In this document: positions 32,338 to 42,431 of the stretch, one piece after another | Layout of the letters: each line of letters opens with the position of its first letter | Numbering within the stretch: position 1 is the stretch's first letter | Source: Phytophthora colocasiae | Taxonomy: Eukaryota; Oomycota; Peronosporomycetes; Peronosporales; Peronosporaceae | Length of the DNA: 64,000 nucleotides | NCBI GenBank assembly: GCA_018806915.1 | Contig: JAGKQI010000091.1 | Location: 124,001-188,000 of the forward strand | Reading direction: 5' to 3' | Translations under genes and position numbers: made by a program | The notes under the pieces: generated by a model | Database searches by the model: none | Seen by the model: only the letters and a program-made list of their open reading frames with translations | Told to the model about the DNA's origin: nothing

Positions 32338-32837
32338 TCGCCGCAGGCAGATGGCTGATGCCCGGGAGCTGAAGAATTCAAACAGCAAGACGCTGTTGAC
32401 GAAAGCTCGGAGAGTAACGACATGCAAGATGCTGCACACTCTCGACATGCAGAAAGCTCAGAAAAGCAGGCCAGCGCTGACTCCGTCGCGGGAATTAAAG
32501 CTATAGGGCCGCAGCCTCCAGTACCAACCAATCTGGTACCATCACACGTTGTAGGGAAACCTCCCAAACTGAACGACATACAGTGTCGCCGTTTCGATGG
32601 ATGGAAGTGTATCCAGGTCTTGGATCGGGCTTCGAGGATTTTCAGAAGGAATTCGAATGCGCCGTCCGCATGGAGCAGCTTCTCAATGGATCGACCTGGT
32701 CGAGCGAGCTGAAGGCATCAGTACTTGGAACCTTCCTCGAAGGCGCAGCCAGCCGATCGTACTTCGACTTCACTGACGACGGAACCGCGAGCTATGATGC
32801 AGTCACACCACATCTGAAGAAAGAGTTCGGAGAAGAG
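32338..32837 (+). pseudogene. Copia-II gag middle segment, inverted
   Basis: Encodes RRQMADARELKNSNSKTLL, PVPTNLVPSHVVGKPPKLND, YPGLGSGFEDFQKEFECAV, RMEQLLNGSTWSSELKASVL, TFLEGAASRSYFDFTDDGTA and HLKKEFGEE, with a small frame change near 32580. Upstream it joins in frame to the gag N terminus at 39103-39460 once the A3 insertion and one GGCGA are removed. Downstream it joins in frame to LTQYEL at 30837 once the 2.0-kb inversion is undone. It is the capsid N-terminal part. Confidence 0.78.
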
Positions 32838-33204
32838 CTCCGTGCTCTTTAACACGGAACGTGTGAGCAAGCAGGGCTTGTTGGTCGTCCATGTGGACGT
32901 GAAGGGCTTCGAGAAGCCGTGGATCGTGTTGATCGATTCGGGAGCGTCTGGCAACTATGTCAGACGCTCCACCGTTGAGGGTAGTCAGCAATATGCTGAG
33001 GCGCTTCAAGCGCGAAGAGGTGACACCGTCACTGTCCGTCTAGCGACGGGCGTCCGTGTCACGGCAGCCAAGGTCCCCATGGACCTGCGGCTGAAGTTCT
33101 TGGACTTCGACAGCGTAGAACGCTGCTTGGTCTTGGACCTGGATTCGAGGTACGACCTTAACTTTTGGTATGGCGTGGCTGGAGCGCCACGAGCCATGGA
33201 TTGA
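32838..33204 (+). pseudogene. A3 aspartic protease
   Basis: VSKQGLLVVHVDVKGFEKPW followed by the retropepsin motif VLIDSGASGNYVRRS (32928-32970), then TVRLATGVRVTAAKVPMDLR and CLVLDLDSRYDL. The frame shifts near 33150, so that the MAWLERHEPWIDW end of the protease (usually LGMAWL) lies in the frame starting at 33170. The shift separates protease from RT-integrase. The 5' edge is the inversion junction (32837/32838). Confidence 0.85.
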
Positions 33205-36200
33205 TTGGTGGTCGAAGACCTTAGGTGCTACGCACTTCTCTCCTAGTGGAGCTTTGGCGAGTCATGAACCCACCTCTGCTAGGAAGCAGAAGCGCTACTG
33301 GTGCGAGCATCGAGCCGAGTCGGCTATGATGCTGGAAGTCGGTGTGTCCGAGTTAGTGGACAGCACCGAGTGCGAGGACCGCAGTCCTGTTGAGCGCGTA
33401 GCGCTGGTTGACAGTGAGTCAACGTGTGGGCAGAACCCACGTAATCCCTGTGGGGCGGCACGTACTTCGCCGAGCGATGTTGGTCGTGGACCAAGTCGAT
33501 CGCTGAATGTCTCTGACATTAGACCAGCTACGGTCGTTGATTGTGCAGCGGCACGTACTCCGCTGAGTGTCTCCGACACTGGGCCTGGTGAGGCCGAAAC
33601 TTGTGCGACGGCACGTACTCCGTCGAGTAGACGTTCTTCGGCTAGGCGAAGACGTCGTAAGGCCCTTCGGGCGAGACGCTCTGCGTCTGAGTCATCCGTG
33701 CCGTCAAGTGCCGACGCACAGGAGGGCTGTGGGCAGCTATACACTCTGGTTGATGAAGTGGGCGGCAGTGCCGAAGGCAGCGTCCTGCTGGACGACTTGC
33801 CGAGTGTTGACAAGCTCCTTGAGCTAGAGGAGATATCCTTCGCCGACTTTGGCGATGCCTTGAAGGCTGGCGAACTCGCCGAGGTGGTCATCGTTAGACA
33901 TAAAGTGGAGTTAAACTCATCGTCCCTCGTTGACGAGTCCGTCTTGGCCGAAGTCAAGAAGGCGTTGAACGCCAGGAGTGGATCGGAGATCCTCAAGAAT
34001 CCCTCGGATCCCTTCCACTCCTTGCTGAAGGAATATGGAGACGTTGTCTCGAAGGAGCCACCGAGTGGCCTGCCTCCTGACCGAGGCGTTCGTCACGAGA
34101 TCGACTTAGTTCCCGGAACTAAATACTGCGTGACCCGGCAGTGGCCTCTTCCTAAAGAGCAATGCGACGTCATTGACGTCTTCTTCCGTGCGAAGCACGC
34201 GGCGGGTCTCGTGCGCGAGAGCAAGTCTCCGCACTCCGCGCCTACGTTCTTTGTCAGAAAGCCGAATGGCAAATGGCGTATCGTTCACGCTTTTAACAAG
34301 CTCAACGCTGCCACGATCCCGGCGCAGACGCCGATTCCTAGGAAGGATGTTCTTCAGAACAACATGGTGGGTTGCACCATGTACAGTGCGCTCGACTTAG
34401 TCGATGGCTACTATCAGCTGCTCATGCGAGCCAGTGACATTCTCCTTACAGCGGTGAGCACCCCGAGCGGTATGCTCTGGGAGTGGCTCGTCATGCCCCA
34501 AGGGCTGTCGTATGCGCCTGCAACATTCAATCGTCTAGTGACGCAGTTGTTGTCCCTGCGGGCATTCGCACAGACGTACTTTGATGACGTGTTCGTCCAC
34601 AGTCAGGCCGAACACGGCAAGACTGACGTCGAGGTGCACGTGGAACGCGTGAGAGCTGTGCTCGAGTGCATGCGCACGAACAAGTTGTACGCCAACGCAG
34701 ATAAGTGCGTCTTTGGCGCGGAAGAAATCCTCTTCCTAGGGTGCTTCATTGGGAAGCATGGTCTTCGTGCTGATCCAGCAAAGGTCAAGGCCATTGTGGA
34801 CTGGCCGGTTCCCTTGAACCAGAAGGACTTGCGTAAGTGGCTGGGCTTGGCCAACTACTTGCACAAGTACAGCGAGAACTACGCTGAGTTGGCTCGGTCA
34901 CTGTCGGATCTCCTTAAGAAGGATGCCGAATGGGTATGGCGTGCCGAGCACGAGAATGCGTTCACTTGTATCAAGGATAGCCTGCTTCAGGCACCGATAC
35001 TGGCGTTGCCAGACCCCGATCGTCCGTTTATCGTCGTCTGTGACGCCTCGGACTTTGCCATCGGCAGTGCTTTGCTACAAGCGGACGCCGAAGGGCGCGA
35101 ACGCGTCATTGCGTTTGAGTCTCGGCAGCTCAAGGCTGCTGAGAAGAACTATCCAGTTCATGACAAGGAGCTGCTTGCGATGAAGTACGCTCTCGTCAAA
35201 TTCAGGGTTCACCTGCTCGGCTCCAAGCCATTCGTGATCTACACGGATCATGCGTCGCTACGCACCGCGACGCAGTCGCCTCACCTCTCACAGAGGATGG
35301 CCCGATGGCTCTCCTTCTTTGCGGAGTATAACTTCAAGGTGAAGTACAAGCCTGGCAGGCAGAACGTCCTCGCTGACGCGTTATCACGTCGCCCGGACTA
35401 TGAGTTATCTCATGTCACCTCGGTGACATCGTCCGTGACGGACATGGTTCGAGCAGCGTACGCTCAGGATGACTCCTGTGTCGCACTGCTTCAAGCTCTC
35501 GGGAGCAATGAGTTTAAAGACTCAAAGGTGACTCTGTCACGACGCCTAAAGGCGAGACTCCAACGCTACAGCCTGGAAGGCGGTCTGCTGTACTACAGCA
35601 CGGGTCAGGATGACCCACCACGGGTGGTGGTCCCTCACGACGAGGATCTGAAGTACCGTATCCTCTACGAGGCCCATGACACACTCACAGGCGGCCACCT
35701 CGGTCGCGAGAAGACGTACGGCTCGGTGAGCTCCATGTACTGGTGGCCGAAGATGTACAAGTGGGTCAGCACATATGTGCGCACGTGCGAGACGTGTCAG
35801 CGGGTTAAACCCTCGCCGCATGCGGCTGCACCTTTGGCGAGCTTACCTGTACCCTCTGGGTGTTGGCAGTCCATAAGTATGGACTTTGTGTTTGGCTTGC
35901 CGAAGGACTCGGCAGGCAACACAGGCGTGGTGGTCTTTGTTGACCGTCTGAGCAAGATGGCTCATCTCGCGGCTGTGCTGGACACCGTCGATGGCGCTGG
36001 TACAGCGACGATCTTTATCGATCAGGTCTTCCGCCAGCATGGGCTGCCAGAGACCATTGTCTCGGATCGAGATCCCCGTTTCACGGGTCACTTTTGGACG
36101 TCCGTCTTCAAGGTGCTTCGCACTCGACTGGACATGTCCACGGCGGACCATCCGCAGACCGACGGTCAGACTGAACGCGTGAACCGCGTCCTGGAGGACA

Positions 36201-37015
36201 TCCTCCGCAGCGTATGCGCTGAAACGCCGAAGCGTTGGAGCGCTATGCTCCCTCTCGTTGAGTTCTCAATGAACAATGCGGTGCATGCCTCGACAGGCTT
36301 CACCCCGTTCTACGTGAACGGCCTTGCGCATCCGCGCGTCCCGCTCACTCCGCCACGCGGTGGTCTCATGCTTAGTGGGGGAGAGGCTGTGCCGTCGCTC
36401 GACTCCGAGCTTGCTGATATCAGCCCTTCTGCTCTGCGTAAACAAGTCGATGACTTCCTCTCGGTGAGATTGAGCGTATTGCGCCGTGTGCGTGACGCGA
36501 TGGCTAAAAGCCAAGACGTTCAGAAGGAACAAGCTGATGCAAAAGGTAGAAGCAATGTATGGGAATTTAAGGTCGGTGACCAGGTTTTATTAAACGCTAA
36601 GAACCTACCTACACATGCAGTGTCGAGCGTCTTTAAGACGAAATTGCGTCCGCGTTTCATCGGACCATTTACGGTCGTGGCCAAGAAGGGCCTGGCATAC
36701 ACGCTTGACTTGCCAAAGCGGATGCGAACACACCCGGTGTTCTACGTCGGCTTGCTTAAGCCATATCGGGACCCCGCGGGGGTGAGAGCGGAGGCGCTGG
36801 CGCCGACGACACGTGCCCAGGCTGCGTCATCTGCAGCAGCAACGTCACCTGACCCCGCAACTCAGCGAGCTGAAGCTCCTGCTGGTGCAGGCGAGCAGTC
36901 AGGGACTGAGGACCTTCGAACCAAGCCATCCGGCTTTCAATCTCCTCTATGTCATGAGCGAGACGGGCATGCGAATGCCAAACGTTCTCCAGGCTCCCCT
37001 GAAGACTGGGTCTGA
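33170..37015 (+). CDS. Gypsy-A pol: reverse transcriptase, RNase H, integrase (intact, A3)
   Basis: 1281-codon ORF; the ATG at 33170 lies inside the protease end, so it is pol after a frameshift. Residues 1-300: linker with three imperfect ARTPLSVSDTGP-like repeats and an Arg-rich patch. RT about 305-560: EIDLVPGTKYCVTRQWPLPK, LDLVDGYYQLL, catalytic YFDDVFVHS at about 470. RNase H about 620-740: VCDASDFAIGSALLQ, ELLAMKYALVKF, YTDHASLR, LADALSRR. Integrase about 830-1170: HDTLTGGHLGREKTYG with CETCQ (HHCC zinc), ISMDFVFGLPKD, VSDRDPRFTGHFW, GQTERVNRVLEDIL (D, D, E), and GPF module FIGPFTVV. It ends DWV just before the chromodomain, which is in the next frame. It is the best-preserved Gypsy pol in the window. 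Confidence 0.95.
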   Translation: MAWLERHEPWIDWWSKTLGATHFSPSGALASHEPTSARKQKRYWCEHRAESAMMLEVGVSELVDSTECEDRSPVERVALVDSESTCGQNPRNPCGAARTSPSDVGRGPSRSLNVSDIRPATVVDCAAARTPLSVSDTGPGEAETCATARTPSSRRSSARRRRRKALRARRSASESSVPSSADAQEGCGQLYTLVDEVGGSAEGSVLLDDLPSVDKLLELEEISFADFGDALKAGELAEVVIVRHKVELNSSSLVDESVLAEVKKALNARSGSEILKNPSDPFHSLLKEYGDVVSKEPPSGLPPDRGVRHEIDLVPGTKYCVTRQWPLPKEQCDVIDVFFRAKHAAGLVRESKSPHSAPTFFVRKPNGKWRIVHAFNKLNAATIPAQTPIPRKDVLQNNMVGCTMYSALDLVDGYYQLLMRASDILLTAVSTPSGMLWEWLVMPQGLSYAPATFNRLVTQLLSLRAFAQTYFDDVFVHSQAEHGKTDVEVHVERVRAVLECMRTNKLYANADKCVFGAEEILFLGCFIGKHGLRADPAKVKAIVDWPVPLNQKDLRKWLGLANYLHKYSENYAELARSLSDLLKKDAEWVWRAEHENAFTCIKDSLLQAPILALPDPDRPFIVVCDASDFAIGSALLQADAEGRERVIAFESRQLKAAEKNYPVHDKELLAMKYALVKFRVHLLGSKPFVIYTDHASLRTATQSPHLSQRMARWLSFFAEYNFKVKYKPGRQNVLADALSRRPDYELSHVTSVTSSVTDMVRAAYAQDDSCVALLQALGSNEFKDSKVTLSRRLKARLQRYSLEGGLLYYSTGQDDPPRVVVPHDEDLKYRILYEAHDTLTGGHLGREKTYGSVSSMYWWPKMYKWVSTYVRTCETCQRVKPSPHAAAPLASLPVPSGCWQSISMDFVFGLPKDSAGNTGVVVFVDRLSKMAHLAAVLDTVDGAGTATIFIDQVFRQHGLPETIVSDRDPRFTGHFWTSVFKVLRTRLDMSTADHPQTDGQTERVNRVLEDILRSVCAETPKRWSAMLPLVEFSMNNAVHASTGFTPFYVNGLAHPRVPLTPPRGGLMLSGGEAVPSLDSELADISPSALRKQVDDFLSVRLSVLRRVRDAMAKSQDVQKEQADAKGRSNVWEFKVGDQVLLNAKNLPTHAVSSVFKTKLRPRFIGPFTVVAKKGLAYTLDLPKRMRTHPVFYVGLLKPYRDPAGVRAEALAPTTRAQAASSAAATSPDPATQRAEAPAGAGEQSGTEDLRTKPSGFQSPLCHERDGHANAKRSPGSPEDWV

Positions 37016-37106
37016 CTCTGGAGAGTACCGATCGAGTGATCGAGTTGATACCAGGCGCGCTGCGACAAATAGCGCTCATCACACTCGTCGAGTACTGCGT
37101 CCCGCA

Positions 37107-37373
37107 GCGAATCGGCCTCCTCCGCCGTTGCTCGATGAGCAGGGGACCCCCCATTACCACGTGGAGCGCCTGATGGCGCGGCGTCGCCACCGTAGTCAAA
37201 ACCAGTATCTGGTGAAGTGGCGTGGGTATCCTCATTCCCAAAACTCGTGGGAGTTTGAAGGGTCCCTGAGGCAGGACTGCCCTGACGTCATGGACGCTTT
37301 TGATCGCGAAGATTGGAGGCGCCCGAAGGGCTCAAGGTCGACCACTCGGTCGACACCCGCTTCTCACCACTAG
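37107..37373 (+). pseudogene. A3 chromodomain, one frame away from pol
   Basis: LRPAANRPPPPLLDE, HYHVERLMARRRHRSQ, YLVKWRGYPHSQNSWEFE, DCPDVMDAFDREDW, then a basic Ser/Thr tail and stop. It lies in a different frame from the 33170-37015 ORF (stop at 37015), so in this copy the integrase would lack the chromodomain unless frame is recovered. A2 has the same arrangement. It overlaps the antisense ORF tail to tail. Confidence 0.8.
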
Positions 37374-38515
37374 TGTGAGAAGCTGACGGACTAGCAGCCG
37401 AGCTCACCATGGTCCGTGGCTGGCACAGCCAGCGAGTCTCCCTCGGAGACTGAAGGAGCGTCCTGTGAAGCAGGGATTGTGGCCTGAGAGGCGGGAGCCA
37501 CTGCCGTCGTGTGACGAGGAAAGCGGCCGGGCCGCACGCGTATCTTCGCGTACTGGAAGAGTAGACCTCGAGCGAGGCGGACGTCCACCTCGGCGCAGCT
37601 CTCCATGAGCCGATCGAACGACGCCAGCTTCCGTGAAGCCTCGGCCCAGGTGGCCACATGGACCATGTAGTCCCGGGTGGTCTCTCCGGTTTGGAGCAGG
37701 AGTGGATAAGTCCTCATCTGAGGCACAGACTCCCGTCGCCGTTGCTTATCTAAGCGTTGCCGATACTCGGCGAGTGTGCACACCTGCGGGGTCAGGAAAC
37801 GCTCATGGAGCCCCTGTCGCTGCTGAGTCTCAGCCACCGTACGAGGAGGACCGCCTATGGCGTAACCATGCAGGTTGGGCTGCGCCATCAACTGCTTCAC
37901 CTGCTCGGCAGGGTCACGAGGCTCGAAGCCGTAGTCGCGCCGCGACGAAATCCCCACGATGTCCCGTTGGACCGGCCGACGTGACTCTGGAGCACCGCTT
38001 ATAGAGGCCTCCTGCGCCTCATCCAGAGGGTTGGTGATCACGTCTTCGACGCCCCTGAGCGACTCTGGCTCATCGCGAGCAGGAAGTGGTGGTGCGTTGC
38101 GCAACGCGTTGAGCACGAGGCTCGAAGGTCCCTCCGGGAATGGATTGGGCTGACGCAGCTGCCGAGGAATCGAGTACCGACGCGGATCACGTGGAGAGCG
38201 CAGCTCAGATCGAGTCGTCCGAGGGCTCGCAGGAGCAGGAGACGCATGGGCATCGCCCTGTTCGGACTCCTCGTAGTCCACTTCGACCTCGCCTTCCTCC
38301 GTAGGAGAGCGACGTGGGTCGTGCGTCGGCGACGCTGTCGTATACTCGAAGGGTGAGCCACCGCTACCACTTGAAGACGGGCTGGCCTTGAACATCGCTC
38401 CGTAGCGAAGGCGAGACGCCGCGAAATACTCCGAGACGGAGAGCGTGAGAAGAGCCGAGGGCTCAGTCCGGGAAGCGCTGAGGCGCTGAGGCGTAGACGC
38501 CTGGACACGGGACAC
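37288..38515 (-). pseudogene. Antisense accessory ORF of A3, frameshifted near its C terminus
   Basis: Same protein as 12509-13738, with first ATG at 38395 and an open, conserved frame upstream of it without ATG. A 2-base deletion near 37407 (CTCACCATGG against CTCAGGCTCTGG in A2) replaces the last Ser-rich part by HGELGC and a stop at 37391. The original C terminus remains in another frame down to about 37288. The remaining 374 codons keep every recognisable block. Convergent to pol; the 3' LTR lies about 170 bp upstream of it. Confidence 0.6.
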
Positions 38516-38689
38516 CTCAGGAGCTGCTGGCTCGCTGGGGAGAATTGGAGAATGTGCTCGTTGAGCCAGCGCGCACGCGCACTCTCGTTGAGAGATTTCT
38601 TTTATCGGAAAGTTGCCGGTGACAGGCCTGACAAGGCAGTTATATCTGCTGCTGTAGATACTCCGTATCCACGGTTTGGTGGAGGAGGG

Positions 38690-39102
38690 TGTAACGAGGT
38701 TACACGGCGCTGCGCGCCTTGGCTACAGTAGGTGTGGTATACACCATCCAGGTCACAAGTCACAGATCTGTGTACGACACATAGTGTTTCTCACACGTCA
38801 CATATGTAGCCAGTTGCTGGCAGTTAGCTCAGAGCCACACATTGCATTTTGATTAGGATTTAGTATGTTAGATACTAAATCCGTTACGTTCAGGATTAGG
38901 GCAATAAAATAAATAAAAATCAGTTTGCATTTTACATAATTAGTGTTAGTTCCTTTATTATAGGGACACTGATTGTGTGAGTCCCGTATTTAGTGGACAA
39001 CTTGGTTCTTGTATAGAGCCGAAGGCTAGTGCCTTGCAAGCAGGACTCTACGAGTCAACATAACTTCCTCTGTGCCGTGCGCACCTACGCAGCCCCGCTG
39101 CA
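38690..39102 (+). repeat. 3' LTR of A3
   Basis: 413 bp, TGTAAC...GCTGCA, after purine tract GGTTTGGTGGAGGAGGG. Followed by GGCGA (39103-39107), which pairs with the inverted flank TCGCC at 32338-32342 as a 5-bp target duplication. Confidence 0.9.
38920..38935 (+). promoter_or_regulatory. Oomycete-type initiator/FPR-like site in Gypsy-A LTR
   Basis: TCAGTTTGCATTTTAC resembles the published oomycete core promoter (GCTCATTYYNCAWTTT with following NC/NY), with one mismatch in the initiator part. It is present in all Gypsy-A LTR copies: on the minus strand near 4230, 11905, 32095 and 47440, on the plus strand near 14155. About 20 bp further right the opposite strand carries CTATAATAAAG, a TATA-like site facing the antisense ORF. 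Confidence 0.45.
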
Positions 39103-39460
39103 GGCGAGCTTCCTCGGCCGCGATGGCTGCCTTCTCCTTCCTGATGATGCGTTGCTGGATCTCGATGAGCTCCATCGCGTCGTCCAGCCTCGCCTTCAGC
39201 ACTACGATCATTTCGTCGTCCGACATTCGTGTGCTATGAGTTGACGGGCTCACACTTGAGTCCGCGTCGGGTGATCGTGTCCTGTCGCTGCTCGTGCGGT
39301 GCGGTGGTCGCTGGGGAGTGACAAACCCGGGTTGTTCGGTTCGTAGCTCTCCGTGCACGCCGGCCAGAGCTCGACGGTGTGCGAGCTCTGCCCTCGCGGC
39401 AGGCGGCATTGCTTGAGGACTATCCAAGTCCGAGAAGTCCTGTCGACCAGTGACAGACAT
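39103..39460 (-). pseudogene. Copia-II gag N-terminal segment
   Basis: ATG at 39460, 36 bases after the Copia-II primer binding site. Encodes MSVTGRQDFSDLDSPQ, RTSSDRTRSPDADSSVSPS, then a coiled coil (MIVVLKARLDDAMELIEIQQ, KEKAAIAAEEAR). The frame is cut at 39102 by the 3' LTR of A3. It resumes in frame at 32338 (ARRRQMADARELK) after removal of A3 and one copy of GGCGA, which shows that A3 inserted into this gag. Confidence 0.8.
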
Positions 39461-39496
39461 CGATGACGGGCCTCTATTCGGCGAACTGCGGAATTT

Positions 39497-39561
39497 GGGC
39501 TCAGAACCTGTTGCAACTTGTGAAGTGCAGAGGGGTGTCGCGAAGAGAAGACCAGTCAGAC
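39497..39561 (-). repeat. Copia-II 5' LTR end (39509-39561) and primer binding site (39497-39508)
   Basis: On the minus strand the sequence ends GCACTTCACAAGTTGCAACA and is followed at once by GGTTCTGAGCCCAAATTCCG. This differs by one base from the Copia-I site GGTTATGAGCCCAAG. It therefore looks like the LTR end and PBS of Copia-II. The rest of the LTR is missing; Gypsy-T gag starts at about 39567. Confidence 0.6.
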
Positions 39562-39566
39562 TGGGA

Positions 39567-40386
39567 ATGTCCGTGGCAATGGCAATACTACCATGCCCGC
39601 AAACGGTCCGATGAGACCCCTCTGGATTACCTTTACCGGCTCAACGTAGCCGCTTTGAGAGCTAAACTCAAGATCAAGGATGGGAGCCCCAAGGCTCGTC
39701 GGGAACACGTCGATCATTATATCGAAACATTGAGTGATCCTGAACTAGCCGATCGGCTGACCTTGCTTCGGCTCACGGCTGTCGAAGATCTGGATGTAGT
39801 GCTTCGGTCGCTAGAGATAGCGACAAGTTGACAGCGTAATGCCGAATTCGGCTCGAAATATCGACAAAAGATACCCGCTAGCGCCCCAGCAGCACCAGCT
39901 CGGGCTGTGGTGCGCACGATTCAGGCTCATGATCCAAGTTCAGAGTCAGAAGAAGTATCAGGATCGGACAAATCAGACTCCGAAGGCGACCTCCGGAGAA
40001 TTTATCTCGCTGCGGCAGACGACAAGTCAACCGGTACTGGGGGCGCTCCCCACCAGGCGGATCAATCCCGATCTCACGCAAACGCGCAAGATCGGAGCCG
40101 GATCTCAGATCGACGAAGTTCGCTGGATCATGATCGGAGCCGCTGTTCGCATTGCGGGTCCCGGAAGCACACGGATCTGGACTGTTGGAGGCGTCTAACC
40201 TGTGATAAGTGCGGGAAAAGAGGTCACCCAATGGACCGCTGTCTGTATACCTGTCGCGGTTGTGGGGAGATACATGAGGCTGGAGAATGTCCCATGGAGG
40301 AATTCTACAATCAGATCCGCAAGTGGTACGATCCGACTCGACACGCTGGGTTGTTCGCCGAGAAGGTGGAGAAGATGTTAAACTAG
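39567..40386 (+). pseudogene. Gypsy-T gag with three CCHC zinc knuckles, broken
   Basis: WQYYHARKRSDETPLDYLYR, DPELADRLTLLRLTAVEDLD, then a stop/frame change near 39831-39840, KYRQKIPASAPAAPARAVVR, acidic SESEEVSGSDKSDSEGDL, and three consecutive knuckles: CSHCGSRKHTDLDC (about 40143), CDKCGKRGHPMDRC (about 40206) and CRGCGEIHEAGEC (about 40254). It ends KVEKMLN at 40386. The capsid N terminus is absent (Copia-II LTR abuts). Three knuckles in tandem are more than the usual one or two. Confidence 0.82.
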
Positions 40387-40679
40387 GACGCTCGCCGGTT
40401 TGGAAACCGGTACGAGCCGAACGTTCTGAGTACTGCATCTATGCATATGTGAACAAGAAATCGAGAGATCAAGATAGGGAGGGTCCGGATCTACGCGGTA
40501 ATACATGTAAGTTGATTCGTATACTGCTAGGATCGCGAGCCTCCCCCGGGTCGATGAGTTCTCTCGATTTGGTGCGGAGGTGGCCTTAGATCTCAAGGAA
40601 GGAGAATCCAGGGGTACTGGAAATACCACGCACCAGGGAAATGGTTCCGTCGGGTTAAGATCTCAGGCAAGATCAATCA

Positions 40680-42431
40680 TGAAAGAGCGATCTTGCTCCT
40701 GGACACCGGCGCCGAGGTATCCATCTTGGATACCGCCTTTGCTCGTAAGGTTGGGTGCCACTTTGACACTCAGTCAGAGGCAGGAGTGTGTTGGGATCAG
40801 ATAACGTGTATACTACCGAAGGGAGAACAAGGATCAAAATCACGCTTGCAGGATACTTGGTCTACTTTTTCGATATTTGGATCGGAGATCTCTCTGGACA
40901 AGATGCGATCCTGGGTATGGACTTCATGATCCCGGCTGGGGTCCGGATGGATCTTGCGAAGGGATCGATGTGTTTACCCAATGAGGTGGGGATCCCACTT
41001 AATGGTCGTAAGAGATTGTATGGGGAGAAGGTCAGACCAGTGAAACTGGAGGAAGATCTACATATCCCGGTTGGAGGATCTGAGGAGATCGCGTCAAGAG
41101 TAAAATTATCGGCGACGGAGAAGTTATGGGTGACCAGAGGCGACCGATGGGTACCTACTGCGGTGGAAGGACCAGGCCGGACTCGGTACTTAGCGATCAC
41201 GAATCTGAGCGAGAAGATTCTACGACTGGATCACCGATTACATGTCGGAATGGTACTTGATCAAGAAAAAGTTCCTCGATACCCCGGGTTTGTATCGGTC
41301 GGATCGCGGCGTTACATGGAATGGCAGAACTTGGCTCTAGAAGCGACAGTAGACGCAAGATCAGTACCTAAAACACCCGTAGAAGCCCCGCTGCCGGCAG
41401 TCGAACGGCCAACTTACGCTACACCGCGATCCATACTCCGCCGGGGTGGGACGACCAAGAACGATCTCGATCCTGCATCGACATCGACATCGGAACCCCG
41501 ATCACCAACTCGATCGACCGATGTGGCCGAAGTCAAGGTCGCGTTTCTCGAACCACAACCGGACCCCACGGAAACTCCACCGCTCACGATCAGTCCCAAC
41601 AGGACCCCGAGTGGCGAAGCTGGGGGCGGTGAGACGAACGAGAGCTTGCCAGATCAGGCCCCAGTTCGAACAGATCGGACATGTGAAGAAAAGACCGGAG
41701 TGAACACAGAAAATCCGGATTTCAAAATCGAGATCAAACCGACGTCCGACGCGGATGCCATCTCCACGGTCGAGGACACCCCGATCCTAACAGCCAAGGA
41801 CGACAAACTTCAGGACCCATCAACGAAGGAACCCGATCCGACATCTCCTGATGGAATTGAGAATGCCGATCAGACCCACTTACACGAAGGCGGTGATTTT
41901 GCGGCCGAAGATCTGGCCGATAACCTCGCAGTAGTGCCAGAGATCCAGATTTTCACCACCGAAGAAGTCAGGATCGAGGATCTACAAGTGGGAAGTCCCG
42001 GATCTGCTACCCCGAAAGAGATCGAGAAACTTCGACAGATCATTTGGAAAAGACGACATCTTCTGATCGGGAAAGGAAACGCGCTTCCTCCGGCGGCCAA
42101 GGGTGTGATATGTGACATCGATGTCGGCGATGCAAGGCCAATTGCACAACGAGTCCGAAAGGTGGCGCCACAATTTCGCGAGAAAGTATCAGACCTTATT
42201 AAAGGACTCCTAGCCGCCAAAATCATTCGGCCATCGACCGCGCCATGGGCATCTCCGATTGTGGTGATCGTCAAGAAGAATGGCGTAGACATTCGGCTGT
42301 GCATCGATTATCGGCTGGTGAACAGTCTCACAAGACTGATGATTTACCCGATGCCCTTGATCAATGACCTGCTAGAAGATCTCGACAAGGTGCTATGGTA
42401 TTGCTCGCTGGACATGGCCAGTGGATTCTAG
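40680..42431 (+). pseudogene. Gypsy-T protease, long linker and RT N-terminus
   Basis: Protease motif LLLDTGAEVSILDTAFARKV at about 40694, then a frameshift near 40790 to DIWIGDLSGQDAILGMDFMI. A hydrophilic, Asp/Pro/Thr-rich linker of some 300 residues follows (41350-41990). RT starts about 42050: LIGKGNALPPAAKGVICDID, WASPIVVIVKKNGVDIRLCI, YPMPLINDLLEDLDKVLWY. The frame ends in TAG at 42429, inside the conserved GFW motif. The second copy (46475) reads TGG there, so a one- or two-base change kills the RT at this point. Confidence 0.85.
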
